Below, in pieces: positions 39,966 through 52,335 of a DNA stretch of 64,000 nt (the stretch's first letter is position 1; every line of letters begins with the position of its first letter). Source of the DNA: Epiperipatus broadwayi. Lineage: Eukaryota > Onychophora > Udeonychophora > Euonychophora > Peripatidae. Under the pieces are notes generated by a model. That model saw nothing but the letters and a program-made list of their open reading frames with translations, searched no databases and had not been told where the DNA came from. Position numbers and translations under genes: made by a program. The stretch lies in contig JAQFVV010000453.1 in assembly GCA_028023455.1 (NCBI GenBank), forward strand, positions 399,001 through 463,000, read 5' to 3'.

Positions 39966-40759
39966 TATGCTAAACTTTATTTAGATTCAGATATTTAGTT
40001 TTGGTGGCATTAGGTTTGTATTGCTTTGATAATTTTTGATTTATATCGTCATACAAAAGGTGATAAAATTTAATAGGACAAGTAGCTTCTGACCAACAAC
40101 GATTGATACTCTAATCTTCAGGATTACTTCAGTGAAATTATGCTAAAATTTATGCATCATTAAAATAATAAATACTTTTTTTAAAAAATAAAATTAAAAT
40201 AGCTAATACAGTACTATAGTATAAATAAAAAGAACATTTATTTAGTAAATTTTTTATTAAGATAAAACAATACATGCAAAAAAAAAAAGAATAGAAAAAT
40301 AAATATATAAACCAAAAATAAAAGGAATTTTGATAAAATATTAAGAAAAAAAAATACTGATGAATATAAATAAAGGTCTATAAAATTATATAAAAAGCTA
40401 TAGAGAATACACGAAATATATAGACTTACATCTATTAAATGAAACAAAGTTCGATTCTCTCCTTAAAACAAACAACATTAAAAAACAAAAAAAAACAATA
40501 AACAAATCTTTTAAAGAATATTAACAAAACACCTAAAAAAAAAAAAAAAACAGTTGAAATTTAAGTTATTTAATTGTATAGCAAATGCCTACTTATAATT
40601 TAACGAAAAAGAAGCAAATATTTCTGTAAATACATATTTAAAAAAAAATCTTTGTAATATATTTAATAAAAATTTAATGGCAAAGATTGGAAAATAAATA
40701 AACAGTCAACAATCGACATTTGTATTTAATTTGTTTTTTTTTTTAAAAAAAAAAAAATA
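39966..40759. other. No recognisable feature
   Basis: AT-rich sequence with A runs (40276, 40540). No gene. Confidence 0.5.
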
Positions 40760-40865
40760 GTCAAGCGTTGTTAGCCGAGAGGTCAGCGCAGCCGCCTTGC
40801 AAGCAAGCAGTTGGTTGCAGACGGTTGTTGCGGGTTCCCCTTCCGGCCGATGCTATGACATATGG
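40760..40865 (+). repeat. Short tRNA-like SINE, Ala-type subfamily
   Basis: GTCAAG leader, body with anticodon loop CTTGCAA, long variable region (GTTGGTTGCAGACGGTTGTT), B box GGGTTCCCCTTCC, acceptor CCGATGC, tail TATGACATATGG. Flanked by AAAAAAATA on both sides. Close to the 24.0-kb copy. Confidence 0.8.
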
Positions 40866-41254
40866 AAGAAAAAAATATTAATTTAAAGCATTTGGGGTTT
40901 GATTATAACTAATTGTCATTAAAAATAATTTTGTTTTTAAAATGAAAAACAATTTATAATTACAATCAAGATATTATATATTCTTCAATCTAGATTTTAG
41001 GTAAAATATAAAAAAGTAAAATTTTCTACTGTAATTACTAGAATAAGATTGAAACATCTTTAGTGTAAATAGAATTGCGCAATATGTTTAAAAGACCTCC
41101 TCTGATTATTTTCCAGCAAATTGTAAGAGTTATGTATATAATCATCATTTCCATTAAATTTTAAATCTTATCAACCTACTGGGAAATATATGTTTTTAAG
41201 TTTGATTAGATTTTCAGATCGATAACACATTTTTCTCGTTTTCTAGTAAACTAA

Positions 41255-41402
41255 GCTCAGTTTATCTTATCTGTCTACTTTACAATTGTTCTTGTCTCTG
41301 CGTATTTGTCCATATATTGAAATTGCCTATCTATATATTATCTTCTATCAGTATGACCAGTCCAGTTACATTTCAAATTCTTCATTGTTTTAATTAATTT
41401 AT
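41255..41402 (-). pseudogene. RTE-type LINE fragment, decayed
   Basis: TTGTCCATATATTGAAATTG...CTATATATTATCTTCTATCAGTATGACCAGTCCA follows, with gaps, the 58.54-58.63 kb part of the RTE copy (the region encoding the WAGHIAR...RWTIEILNW block). Too short and decayed to read as protein. Confidence 0.45.
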
Positions 41403-41605
41403 TTATTTAGAATGTGATTTTTTTTCCTTTTAGATAGTCTAATATATTGACAAAATATGATTAAAAAACTGATTAAGACTGTGAAATCCTATTTCTGGAG
41501 TAGAACTCTGCACAGTTTGGTGCGTAGGTAGAACAACTGATTTGGGACAGGAGATCCCAGGATTAATTTCGGTACTTGCAGGCTCTGGCATTCAAAGTTT
41601 TATGG

Positions 41606-42210
41606 CTTTCTTTCTTTCTTTCTTTCTTTCCTTCTCTCTTTTTTCTTTCTCTCTTTCTTTCTTTCGTTCTTTTCTTTCTTTCTTTCTTTCTCTCTTTCTT
41701 TCTCTCTTTCTTTCTTTCTTTTCTTTCTTTCTTTTCTTTCTTCCTTCCTTCTTTCCTTTCTTTCTTTTTCTCTTTCTTTCTCTCTTTCTTCCTTCCTTCC
41801 ATTCTTTCTTTCTTCTTTCCTTTCTTTCTTTCTTCCTTCCTTCCTTTCTTTCTTTCTTTCTTCCTTCCTTCCTTTCTTTCTTCCTTCCTTCCTTCCTTCC
41901 TTTCTTTCTTTCCTTCCTTCCTTTCTTTCTTTCTTCCTTCCTTTCTTTCTTTCTTCCTTCCTTCCTTTCTTTCTTTCTTCCTTCCTTCCTTTCTTTCTTT
42001 CTTTCTTCCTTCCTTCCTTTCTTTCTTCCTTTCTTCCTTTCTTTCTTTCTTTCTTCCTTTCTTTCTTCCTTCCTTCCTTTCTTTCTTTCTTCCTTCCTTT
42101 CTTTCTTTCTTCCTTCCTCCCTTTCTTTCTTTCTTTCTTCCTTCCTTTCTTTCTTTCTTTCTTCCTTCCTTCCTTCCTTCCTTCCTTCCTTCCTTCCTTT
42201 CTTTCTTTCT
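41606..42210 (+). repeat. (TTTC)n/(TTCC)n microsatellite
   Basis: 605 bp of interspersed TTTC and TTCC units, purely pyrimidine on the plus strand except for a few bases. The four long overlapping frames (Phe/Leu/Ser- or Lys/Arg/Glu-rich) are translations of the repeat. A long polypurine/polypyrimidine tract can form triplex (H-DNA). Confidence 0.97.
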
Positions 42211-42219
42211 GTGCTCAAG

Positions 42220-42322
42220 CATCTTATGGGATTCATGCTGGCATTTACAAGTCTGATGTTAAAACTTCTTATGGGATTAATTCTAGTTCTCAAAAGTCTG
42301 GTGATCAAACTTTTTATGAACC
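42220..42322 (+). repeat. Imperfect tandem repeat of about 44 bp
   Basis: CTTATGGGATTCATGCTGG... and CTTATGGGATTAATTCTAG... are successive imperfect units, followed by a third decayed one (CTTTTTATGAACC). It sits directly beside the pyrimidine microsatellite. Confidence 0.55.
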
Positions 42323-43814
42323 CCCAAGCAATAAAACCATAAGACTTTTACTTTTATAGTGTAGATAAAAAAATGATAATGGATTGTCCTGAATATCTTG
42401 TTGAGATTTCAATAATATGTTTTAATAAAGTTAAGGGTGATGTCTGTTTGTCTCTTTTTTCGTGTATGTCACTTTTGGCTTCACCTTATTAATTCTTATA
42501 AACTTCTATGCATACTTTGTTGTGACACATTCATCATGAATAGTTTTTTTATTGGCTAAACCACAGTGACTTTCCTTATTATAACATCTTAGTTTAGTAT
42601 GGTGCAATGGTGGATTCTGGAGCTCAAGTTATTGAATATCTATCCACTCTATCAATTCTAGTGCTTGAATCTTTAATGAAGACCTATGCAATGAATCACT
42701 TATCTTTGTCATTCATGAATATCATTATGATATATATATATATATATAAACAAAAATGCAAGTTAAATCAACTTGACAGGAATAATATATATATATATAT
42801 GTATTAAGCTTACTTAATCACATTAGTGTCTATACATCTTCTGGTCATAGTCTACTACATGATAAAGTTATCTTCTACAGAAATGTGAAGACTTTAAATT
42901 CACTAGGCTGGTGAATAAGTTTTCAATGCATTTTTATTTTGGTTTTATTGTTCCAATTAAGATTAGGTAGACATTTTATTCTGATTAATTTTGGATAAAA
43001 ATCTAGATTGGTTTGTGCTAGTTGCCTTTAAATAGTTTGTTTAAAATATTGAAAAATATCAAGTTTTACCCAGTCTGGATATTAATATTATGTTTTGGCG
43101 ATAGCAGGGAGACATATTACTATCTTGCTATTAAGGTCATAAATTAATAATTATAAAATAGAAAGAAGTCTAAAAAAATGATAAAAATTAGAAAGATATA
43201 AAACAACACATTAATATTTAAAAGAAGTTTTGCCGACAAAAAAAAAGATTATTGAGAATAATGATTATAATCTTAAAAAAAATGTATGGAACTATTATGC
43301 AATAATATTAACCAATAATAAAAAAAGTTGATAATGTATAATTCACAATACCACGTAAAATGTCACATCTTTAAAATTAAAAGGGTGAGATAAGTGATTA
43401 AATGTATGATGAATTAAAATAATAATAAAATTATTACTGATTTATTCTATATCAGTTAATTCTAGAACATTTATGTAGACATGGATAATCATAGTACCTT
43501 TGATGGAGTTAGAGTAAAATTATAATAAAGGAGCGCTACATTTAAAACAGATATTAATTGTAAGCAAGAAGAATGAGATTAATTTGTTTTGAGTTTATGA
43601 TCAGTATAATTATTTAAACATACATACAAACATTAATAAAACAAATGTTGACAATGTTATACATTAAATGCTAAATAATAAAGGTATATCATATGACTAA
43701 AACAAAGCATAAGTGTTAGTATCTCGTTGCTTAAAAAAGTTAAATATAGAGATATGGATTACTTACTCATCAATTGTTTATTATTATTATATAAGATTTT
43801 TATAAAGGCATTAT
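42323..43814. other. No recognisable feature
   Basis: AT-rich sequence with short (TA)n runs at 42.73 and 42.79 kb. Small frames are unsupported. Confidence 0.45.
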
Positions 43815-44958
43815 TATATGTTCCCTACCTTATTCCATTCATTACACTCAGGTTTAGTGTTAACATCACCAGTTTCACCTATCAAAATTTCAGGGATTAA
43901 TGATTGCTTTGAACTTCATGAGTCACTTTCATTCATAAAATTAGGATCATTTTCCAATACAGGTCAATTCTTTCTTTGACCAATTTCTACCTTAAGATTG
44001 TCCATTTGTTTTCCTAAGGTCATAATTTGCTCCATCTTTTCCTGCACAATCACATTCAGAATTTTAATTCTACTATTAACAACTGATATAGATTTATCTA
44101 TTTCTGCCTTACAATATTTGCACATATTCGTCTTTTCTGAATTCATACTTATATTTTTTTTCCTAATGTCAAACTCCATCAATTTCCATATACTCATACA
44201 TTCATCTTTGACCAATTGATTTAATCTTCCCTCAAAATTTTGAATATCATTAGACATATGGTCTGCTCCTTTAATTGGAAACAGCCATAGTAAGTGTCTG
44301 CATTCTCTCATGAATATCTTGTATTTATTATCCTCTACTTCAGGAGTAATTTTTATGAATCTTCCTTGCTATCTACCATGACTGCTTTCTTTTGATGTCT
44401 GAGTGCATTTTCCATCCTAACTTCTATTTCCTTGTATTGAGTCTGAAAAGAACAATCCATCAAATTGTTAAAACTTCTGAATTTCCCTCTTAAAACTTTG
44501 TTATTGTCTAGAAATTGTTTTTGAAAGTTTTGACATTCCTGCCTAGATTCTTCTAACTTTCTATTTAACTTTTGAAGCTCCAATCTAATATCTTCCCTAG
44601 ACTTGTCCACCTTTTCTTTTAAAGGCAGAGACTCATTTTTGTCTCCTCTCATAACAATAAAACTTTAACTTTAACTTTGCTTAATTTAGCAACCAACTTA
44701 AAACTTAAAGCCTAGTTGTCAGCTTCCAATTTGTTAATTAAAGCTTGTCTGTCATCTCTATCTTTACCTCTTGTTTCATTAAACTTACTGTACAATTTAG
44801 CATCAAATTAATACTTAATGCCTAGTTATCAGATTCTAATAATAGGTACTTAGCATTGTTAGCATATTATCAAATATTCTTTTCATTTCAGCCATTCTCA
44901 TAATATTCCAATTACAAGTTGTGGTCCTCCCAATAAATCAGGATTAATATCACTCATT
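43815..44958 (-). pseudogene. Broken gene for a coiled-coil protein, identity unknown
   Basis: Starts at an ATG (MSDINPDLLGGPQ) at 44958 and runs to about 43815 through several frame changes and in-frame stops. Two open pieces remain. One of 99 codons (44652-44353) is rich in Glu, Lys, Leu and Gln with heptad character (RLELQKLNRKLEESRQECQN). The other has 115 codons (44311-43964) with MCKYC and another helical stretch. After its stop the same frame continues for about 45 more codons (PVLENDPNFMNESD; TKPECNEWNKVG). I do not recognise the family. A retroelement ORF1/Gag-like protein or a host coiled-coil pseudogene are both possible. Length about 330-350 residues if joined. Confidence 0.5.
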
Positions 44959-46116
44959 TATATTTTAATATAACAAACTATTTAAAAATTTAATAGTGTT
45001 AAATATTTAAATAAATTTATTTACCAATAATACAATAGATAATCTGAAACTTGTTACACCAGCCACTGCCATCTGCAAAAGGAAAAAAATAGAAACAAAG
45101 ACAACACAACATCCACTTATCTCCAATGCTTAGTTATTTGTTATACCATGTCCATATCTATACAAGCATATGACATCATCTGGAGGGATTCAAATATTCT
45201 ATCAGACTATTAAAATAAACAATAATATAAAATTATTTTAACCATTTGCTAGGTCACTTAACACAAACTATTCTTTATACTCTAGCAAACTAAGATAATT
45301 CTACAATCGTTCACAACATATATAACCCTCAGTTAATTGTTCCTTATTTGGGCTCTTAATTGGTTGTGCCAAATTATATAATGCTAACTGGGGTGTACAT
45401 GACAGCTATGAGATTATTTAATATGTTTCTGAATGAAATATGTCCTGAAAGTTCAATCAGTCAAACTCTACAACAGTAAATGGTTGCTGGTTTGCATTGC
45501 AGACAGAATATATCCATAGTGCTATATACACAATAACTTATACAATAATAGAAGTAGTTAAATATCTATCACCACTGATCATTTAGTTCCAATAATAAAA
45601 CATCATATACATTCATATAAAAAAGAGGATATTTCTTAATTATGTTATTTGAATCAGAGTGCCAGTTTTATAGATCATTAAACAAAAAACTAGATACTTA
45701 ATTATTAGGCAAATTCAATAGCATAAACATTATAGATATCTAATATTGTGATAACAATATTATTTCTGAATTTATTCTGGAGCCAAAGAGTATTTTATTG
45801 TGCTACAGATAAACTATTATTATATGAAACTATAATACTTACATTTTATATCTCAGGGTATTCTAGATAAAGACAGATGACTAACATTTAAACATTTAAC
45901 GGACCAAATAGGTTGATGTGACAAGTGTTATCTTATTTTCAAAGAAAATGTTAAGTCATTAAAAAAAAATCAAATGAACAAATTTATTTTAATTAACAGA
46001 AAAATTATTAAGCATGAATAAAAAATACATATATATAATTTAATAATGAAGATTCACATTTTTAAAAAATTAAAATATGAAGATATTCTTGTATATCGAT
46101 CTAATGACTTTTAGCT
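44959..46116. other. No recognisable feature
   Basis: AT-rich sequence. I see no upstream continuation of the coiled-coil gene and no repeat shared with the window. Confidence 0.45.
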
Positions 46117-46416
46117 GAAAAACACAGGCTTATATATACCTGTGTCTATATATGTAATAGACAGGGTATGAGCACACTTTCACATGACCCACCACTCTCC
46201 ACACTATCTCATAACACTGATACACCTGAACATACATATGTCGAAAAGATAAATAATCACCAATATACGTATTTCATGCTAAACCAGCAATCATCAGTTG
46301 GTCCAGATTACTATCTCTACACATATATGCTACAAGTGCTCAGATATATATTAAGATAGCAAATCCTCCTACTTTAATGGACAGGCTTCAATCTACTACA
46401 CACTCCAACTCTTTGA
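46117..46416 (-). mobile_element. Family X element, truncated single copy
   Basis: Begins with the hairpin ACACAGGCTTATATATACCTGTGT-like segment and follows family X through the hammerhead to CACACTCCAACTCTTTGA, where homology stops. The rest of the unit is missing, and no flanking duplication was found. Confidence 0.7.
46250..46316 (-). ncRNA. Hammerhead ribozyme (family X, 46.3 kb), intact core
   Basis: Minus strand: TAATC-TGG-ACCAA, CTGATGA, stem II TGCT/AGCA with a GGTTT loop, GAAA, ATACGTAT, A, TTGGTGATTA. All core positions and stem I are kept. Confidence 0.78.
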
Positions 46417-47960
46417 GATTATTATAAATACTCAAATACTATAATTTAATAAGATTATGCATTAACCATTCTCATTTATATTAATAATTTACAAACTAAT
46501 CAATTCTCATATATATATATATTTCCATGTGATTGATCAAATAGATATATATTTTATACCTTAATATTCTTTGCATAAATATTTAACTTTACCAATTCGT
46601 ACTTAATTTTTAATAAATTTCAAATTTTCATCTGTCATGAAAATATCCTCAAGCTAAGTACATGTATATATATCTAAAAAAAATTAAGTGTTATTTATAC
46701 CTTTTGTTAATATAAGATATTCGCATATTCTTATGTTAAGAATATAATAAAATAGTCATTCTGTAATCTAAAACACGGCCATTAACATATCATTGCAATT
46801 ATATTTTTTAATGCTATTAAATATTAAAAGTATAATCTACATCAATTTGATCAGTATTGCAAATTATTTATCAAAGAAAACTTTAATCTAACAAACATAA
46901 TCAGGTTTATGATTCTTTAACCATTCCCAATCAGATTATCAGTGCACAAAAACAAAACTCATTCCCCCCATTTATAATTAAACTCATCCCCCCATTTATA
47001 ATTCAAGATGTTTGTAAAAAAAATCAGTAATATATATAATTTCGATCACCTTATGAAATTAGTGCCCCCAAACTCTATATATGTTTATAATCATATTATA
47101 AATTTGATCTTTTCTATCCTTTTTTTTTGAACATGCTGTTAGAAACGTATATATATAATTTCTTATTTTTTTTTTGGAAGCAGTTGAAAGCGAAAGTCTT
47201 TAGTAGGTCATTCTTTCATTATGGATCCAAGGATTTAAAAACCATACTGAGTTCATTGATGCCAAAGAAAAACTTGGGAATAATCTGATCTTCAATTAAT
47301 AAAGTGACCATTGCTGGTGATGTTTGACACTATCCTAGTTTTTATTGTTCTTGCCTGAGTAATTGCCTAGTTGAAGCAAATTGCAGCTAGAGTAGAGTTA
47401 TCTTCCTAACCTGCCGTTCTTTTGGTCAGTTATACCTTAAGTAAAATTATTATTAGTTTATTGAAGAGAACTAAATAAACTGCTAGTGCTATTGAAGAAA
47501 AGTCAGTTTTTTGTGTTAACAGCCATTTTAACTGCATCTGGAATACAACACATCGTTCAAACTTTAAATATACAACACTGATCAGCGTATCTCTTATTTA
47601 GAAAAAAAATACTGAAGTCAAATTTGCTCTGAATAATATTATGTATCCCATTTAATTTTTTTAAAAAATAACTTAATACAATAATTTAACAAACATTTTT
47701 GACAAAATTAACTTACAATGATAATTTTTTAAATATATTTTTCATACATAACTGATCTCTGATGTTATTCATTCTATCTATAATATATTGTATTATATTG
47801 ACATTATTTAATTATTGTTATAAAGTATAAATATTATAAACACTATTTAAATGAAGATATTTGTTTTAGAAAAAAAATAGCCAATGGATTTTGATTCTAT
47901 GATCAAAGTTTTAATAATCCCATGTCCATTAAATGACATGGTGAAGGGAGTGGGAACAAT
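46417..47960. other. No supported gene; small tandem repeat at 46.96-47.00 kb
   Basis: AACTCAT(T)CCCCCCATTTATAATT is repeated twice in tandem at about 46956-47004. The 47.2-47.6 kb part is less AT-rich but unassigned. Confidence 0.45.
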
Positions 47961-48092
47961 CTTCATAATATATATGTAATAATATTATAATTTAATGTCT
48001 GTATTTCTTCAAATCAATATACATAATCTTATAATTGAATATTTATAAATACAGTAATTAGATATATGTAAAGTATAACTTTAAAAATTTTA

Positions 48093-48145
48093 TCCACTTA
48101 GGAGTGCTTTCGACTATCCTTATAGTCTTTGTCAACTAATACTTT
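48093..48145 (-). ncRNA. Hammerhead relic, PLE foldback left arm
   Basis: Minus strand: TTGACAA, bulged A, stem II GACTAT/ATAGTC with an AAGG loop, GAAA, then AGCACT (derived from AGCGCT), C. C3 and G8 of the core are mutated. Confidence 0.55.
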
Positions 48146-48176
48146 GAAAGGCTAACCTTCCCACAATTCCATGATC

Positions 48177-48470
48177 TTAGCATTTTTTGCCTGTCTATTA
48201 ATTAAGACTTATTTGTATTTGTATATTAACATAGCTTTTTTTATTTTCCTTTTGTTGTTATTTTTTTCAATTTGCAATATTTTTACATTATTATAATTGA
48301 AGTTAAAACCATAAATACATGAGTTATGGTTGTAAAAAACAGATGCTAAACCATTATTATTTACTTTGCAATTTTGTTTCATTTTCTGAACCCTTTTTAA
48401 TAATAGCAAGTGTTCGTTAGATCTTTTTTCCACTATATATATGCTACCACACTTACATGCAATTTTTATT
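48177..48470 (-). pseudogene. PLE GIY-YIG endonuclease C-terminal fragment, left arm
   Basis: The frame encodes ...NNGLASVFYNHNSCIYGFNF and ILQIEKNNNKRKIKKAMLIY then KYKQDLINRQ-like residues. This lines up with SSVFWDHQAATGHVF and ICTEKNDTKRKVKEAFYI of the PLE at 12.5 kb. Only the last third of the domain remains. The GIY motif and RT are absent, and it is not functional. Confidence 0.7.
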
Positions 48471-48764
48471 TATAAATGAGGTTTTATTTTTAGAGTTATT
48501 TATGATTGTTTAAGGTAGGAGAGGTGTAAAATGCAATGTCACACACCTTTATAAATTGTCCTTATAAAATTTATAAAGGTATATGTAATATTGCATTTTA
48601 CACACCTCCTACATTAAACAAATTAATAATTAACTCTAAAGATAAAACCTAATTTATAAATAAAAAATGCATCATTTATGAATGGATATGTAGGAGTGAT
48701 AGTGAATATATAGGGGTATTGAGATTCACATTGGAAAAAAAAAACTAAAGTGCACTCACTGTTA

Positions 48765-49017
48765 TTAAAAAGGGTTCAGAAAATGAAACAAAATTGCAAA
48801 GTAAATAATAATGTTTCAGCATCTGTTTTTTTATGACCATAATGAGTCATGTATTTGCAGTTTTAACTTCAATTATAATAATGTAAAAATATTGCAAATT
48901 GAAAAAAATAACAACAAAGGGAAAATAAAAAAAGCTATGTTAATATACAAATGCAAACAAGACTTAATTAACAGACAGGCAGCAAACATTAAGATCATGG
49001 AATTGTGGGAAGGTTAG
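48765..49017 (+). pseudogene. PLE GIY-YIG endonuclease C-terminal fragment, right arm
   Basis: Mirror copy of the left arm: KILQIEKNNNKGKIKKAMLI, then CKQDLINRQAANIKIMELWEG and stop. The frame is interrupted near its start (the ASVF part is out of frame). It has the same relation to the 12.5-kb PLE. Confidence 0.7.
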
Positions 49018-49026
49018 CCTTTCAAA

Positions 49027-49078
49027 GTGTCAGTTGACAAAGACTATGAGGATAGTCGAAAGTGCTCCTAAGTGGATA
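49027..49078 (+). ncRNA. Hammerhead relic, PLE foldback right arm
   Basis: TTGACAA, A, GACTAT-GAGG-ATAGTC, GAAA, AGTGCT, C. It lies 10-60 bp after the endonuclease stop codon, the position expected for a PLE terminal hammerhead. Core positions C3 and G8 are changed. Confidence 0.55.
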
Positions 49079-49244
49079 AAATTTTTAAAGTTATACTTTA
49101 CATATATCTAATTACTGTATTTACAAATATTCAATTATAAGACTACATATATTACACAAATAAAAATTAACTTCATAATATATATATATATATATATAAT
49201 AAAAGAAATATTACTATCCAATTTTTAAATCTATAAAACAAATC

Positions 49245-52186
49245 TACAAAGTTGGCACTCCATGAGGTTGGTCATGATAATTATTCCAACTCAATTTTCT
49301 ATACAAAACCCCCTGATTCAGATAATATTGTTGCCAAAATTCCTTCCAATGCAACAACTGATGCCAATTCTGTCTCAAGTAAGATTACAATCCTACCACA
49401 AACTCTTATCAACAATCAGACACATCACAATGACCATACTATTTATAATAAAACCTCAATACTGATCATGCACACATTTTTTCCATGTTTTCTACCTATA
49501 CTAATCCCCTCTTTCCTCAATGCTTCTAATGCAATAAAAAGAAAACCTGGATGCTCCAAAAAGACTCAGCAACTTAAAGCGTCAATAACAGATGATGGGG
49601 TTGAACTGACCTATTAATGCAAGACACACACTCTGTAGAAAGCAGCCACACTCTCATAAAAACTCATTGCCCATTATATGATCCCATAGATCCATCTATC
49701 CCTAGTTCCTATTAACAACAAGATATACATTTGCCAGATGAGCTGCAAACCTTGCTAGCTACTGATCAATAACCATTATAGACCCATATATAATCAGAAT
49801 TTCCTGAAAACATTAGACTATACACCCACTCTGACTGATGACTAGAATTGATTACCTAAAATCCTCTAATAAATGAACTAAAAATTACCAATGTCCAAAG
49901 CTTCAACTTGGTATCTAAACTTTTTTTTAATTAAAATAGTGAATGCTTGAGATGAAAATATACAATGAATCTCATATTGATTTGTCTGCTTACCTTAATA
50001 TACAAGAGTTGTATGCTTGCTCCAGGGGCACAACTTCACCATCATCTGGAATTGGTATTATTATCACTCCTGGCAGTGATTCTCATCATTCAAGATTATT
50101 TACATAGACTTGAATGTATTAATTACCACATTTCACAGCTACATATATTTTAGATAACTGTATCTTTCCAAGTACCCTTCTGTACTTAATTACCAACTTA
50201 CTGTGGAGCAGAAAGATGCGTATCACTCTAAATTGAAAAAGTCAATGAACATTCACCCCAACACAATCCATTTCCCAAGGACCATGTCTCAGTGCAATGT
50301 TTTTATTTCTACATAAATCCCTTCTTAAAGCATTTAAAACATTTTCAGGCATCTAAATTATACATATTCATCAACACATTCTATGCATAGCACACATTAA
50401 TGATGTCAGTGTCATCCTGCCCTCATGCAAGCATCTCCTCATATGGAAAAACAATATCAATATACTGCCATTTATAAACTTAGATTTAACATGAGCATAA
50501 ATCAGCATAGTTTATATATACTAACAATCCATGCAATCAAATATTCCAGAGGAAACCAATCACTTTCCTAGGCTTCCCATTTTAACTGGGCTTACTTGCA
50601 ATGAAAAACATTTTACAAAACAAGCCCCATTGCAATATCACCCAGATCATCAACTTACTATTCAAATTTTACCTTCGTCAACTTACTATTCAAATCTTAC
50701 CTTTCTCTTTATGCTAAAATTAACATATTTAATATATTCATAATGGCTAAAATTACATATTATTTGCCTATTGTTAAATTTTCAAAATTGTTACATTTCC
50801 ATTACATCTTTCCTATGCAACAAGCTAATGTGGACAAGAAGATGGTTTCAATATCAGCTAAGATACTTTAGTTGACCACCCATTAGTAATGGTATGGGCC
50901 TCCAGCATATCCAAGTGCTCTATATCCATAAACCCATAAATTCAATTACATTAATTGTTCAAAAATTCTCAACATTCCAACTGCTGTTACTAATAATCCT
51001 ACTGATAGACCTCCCTCTCTCTCAGTTTTATTTCTCATCATACTTTACCAACTGATTCATCTATATCCAACAGATCAACCTGGCTAATAAATACACATAC
51101 TGGAAAACATATGCCTTACTATATCTGGAAGCCAACAAAGATTTTTCTTCTCCCATGCTTTGGTAAGCTCCATCAGAATGTTCCCTGGAGCATAAATTTT
51201 CAATTTCCTACTTAGTATCAACCTACATGCATTACCAATATCTCATTTTCTCTGGTATCACCATTTATACAAATGCAAAAGTCCATTCTGTGCCTTATGT
51301 CATGTATCAAAGGAAATGCAACAACCCTTCTTCCAGCAATGTCAAGCCCTCAATCATGTCAAGACTCTCATACTAAATACATGTAGATAAACAGTTTCAT
51401 CTATACAACTGCTAATTCAACCTTATCAAAAGATACATCTCCCACAGAACTGCAACAACCTTCACCCAATATATTCACTGCCTCTTGACCATTGGTAACA
51501 ATACCAAAAGACATTCAGATACATTTATCAATAAGCTTCCACAAAACAAAGCACAGACCAACAATACTGTACCCACAGACATTTTTTTCTGCCATCTGGT
51601 CACTATTAAAGCAACCATTCAGTCTATAAAAAGTCATAGACTGACATCATCCACATTGAATAGCTCTCAACAGTTCTATCTATAACCTTCAACATACTTA
51701 CCCTGTCTTCAAGACCATCCACAATCTGCCTACTGAATTTACTCCCCTTATATCACCAATCACTAGCTGCTCATTATACATAGTTCTTCTTTGAATTGAC
51801 TTTGTTCTTTGTATAGCACCTATAACTTGATTTCATATTGCCTGGATAATGTTTCCTCCCTATTGCACTCCCAGATTAATTAATACAAGAACAATAATCA
51901 ATACTAATTTAGTGAATGCATATAACTTCCAATATGATACCAGTTTCACAATCTTAAGCCATATTTATGTATAAAATTATGTTTTATATTGAAATTTTTT
52001 AAAGACATTGATAATTAAACTTGAAAGTCATCTCTGTGCAAAACATACATTGCAATCTGATTAATGTAACCCTTAAATTAATCCATCTACAAACATGTAC
52101 AACATGATTGCATCTGCAACCCTTGGAATCAAATTTATATAATTCTATATAACCCAAAAGATTAATAAAGTTTATTGTGGAAACAT
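49245..52186 (+). pseudogene. Degenerate non-LTR retrotransposon (LINE), probably CR1/L2/I-like
   Basis: This 2.9-kb block differs from its surroundings: less AT-rich, C-rich and G-poor on the plus strand, with many broken medium-length frames. It ends in AATAAAGTTTATTGTGGAAA followed by an (AAT)n tail, a typical LINE 3' end. Near 51275-51345 a Cys/His cluster (CKSPFCALCHVSKEM...FFQQCQAL) resembles the C-x2-C...H...C zinc motif after the RT domain of I- or R1-type LINEs. I could not read RT catalytic motifs, so the clade is uncertain. The longest open piece (49252-49617, 121 codons) shows no recognised domain. Confidence 0.4.
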
Positions 52187-52335
52187 AATAATAATAATAA
52201 TGATTATGATGATGATAATAATAATAACAATAACAACAACAACAACAATAATGATAATAATAATAATAATAACAATAACAATAATAATAGTCTTCTTCTT
52301 CTTATTATTATTATTACTATTATGATGATGATGAT
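52187..52335 (+). repeat. Compound (AAT)/(GAT)/(AAC)/(CTT) microsatellite between two LINE tails
   Basis: AAT, GAT, AAC and CTT trinucleotide blocks occupy the junction of two LINE 3' ends lying tail to tail. They probably grew from the two tails. Confidence 0.85.

Larger units (their letters stand above)
47976..49170. mobile_element. Penelope-like element foldback (about 0.5-0.6 kb arms)
   Basis: A long inverted repeat centred near 48556 (TGTCCTTATAAA loop). Each arm encodes the end of a PLE GIY-YIG domain and then a decayed hammerhead. The block is flanked by CTTCATAATATATAT (47961-47975 and 49171-49185). That is a plausible 15-bp target duplication, though AT-rich. The arms differ by scattered substitutions and small indels. 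PLEs are known for such head-to-head insertions. Confidence 0.7.

Noticed and set aside
41542-42342. Four overlapping frames of 219-266 codons, Phe/Leu/Ser- or Lys/Arg/Glu-rich
   Set aside because: Translations of the TTTC/TTCC microsatellite on both strands.
43998-44219. 73-codon plus-strand frame
   Set aside because: Antisense of the coiled-coil pseudogene.
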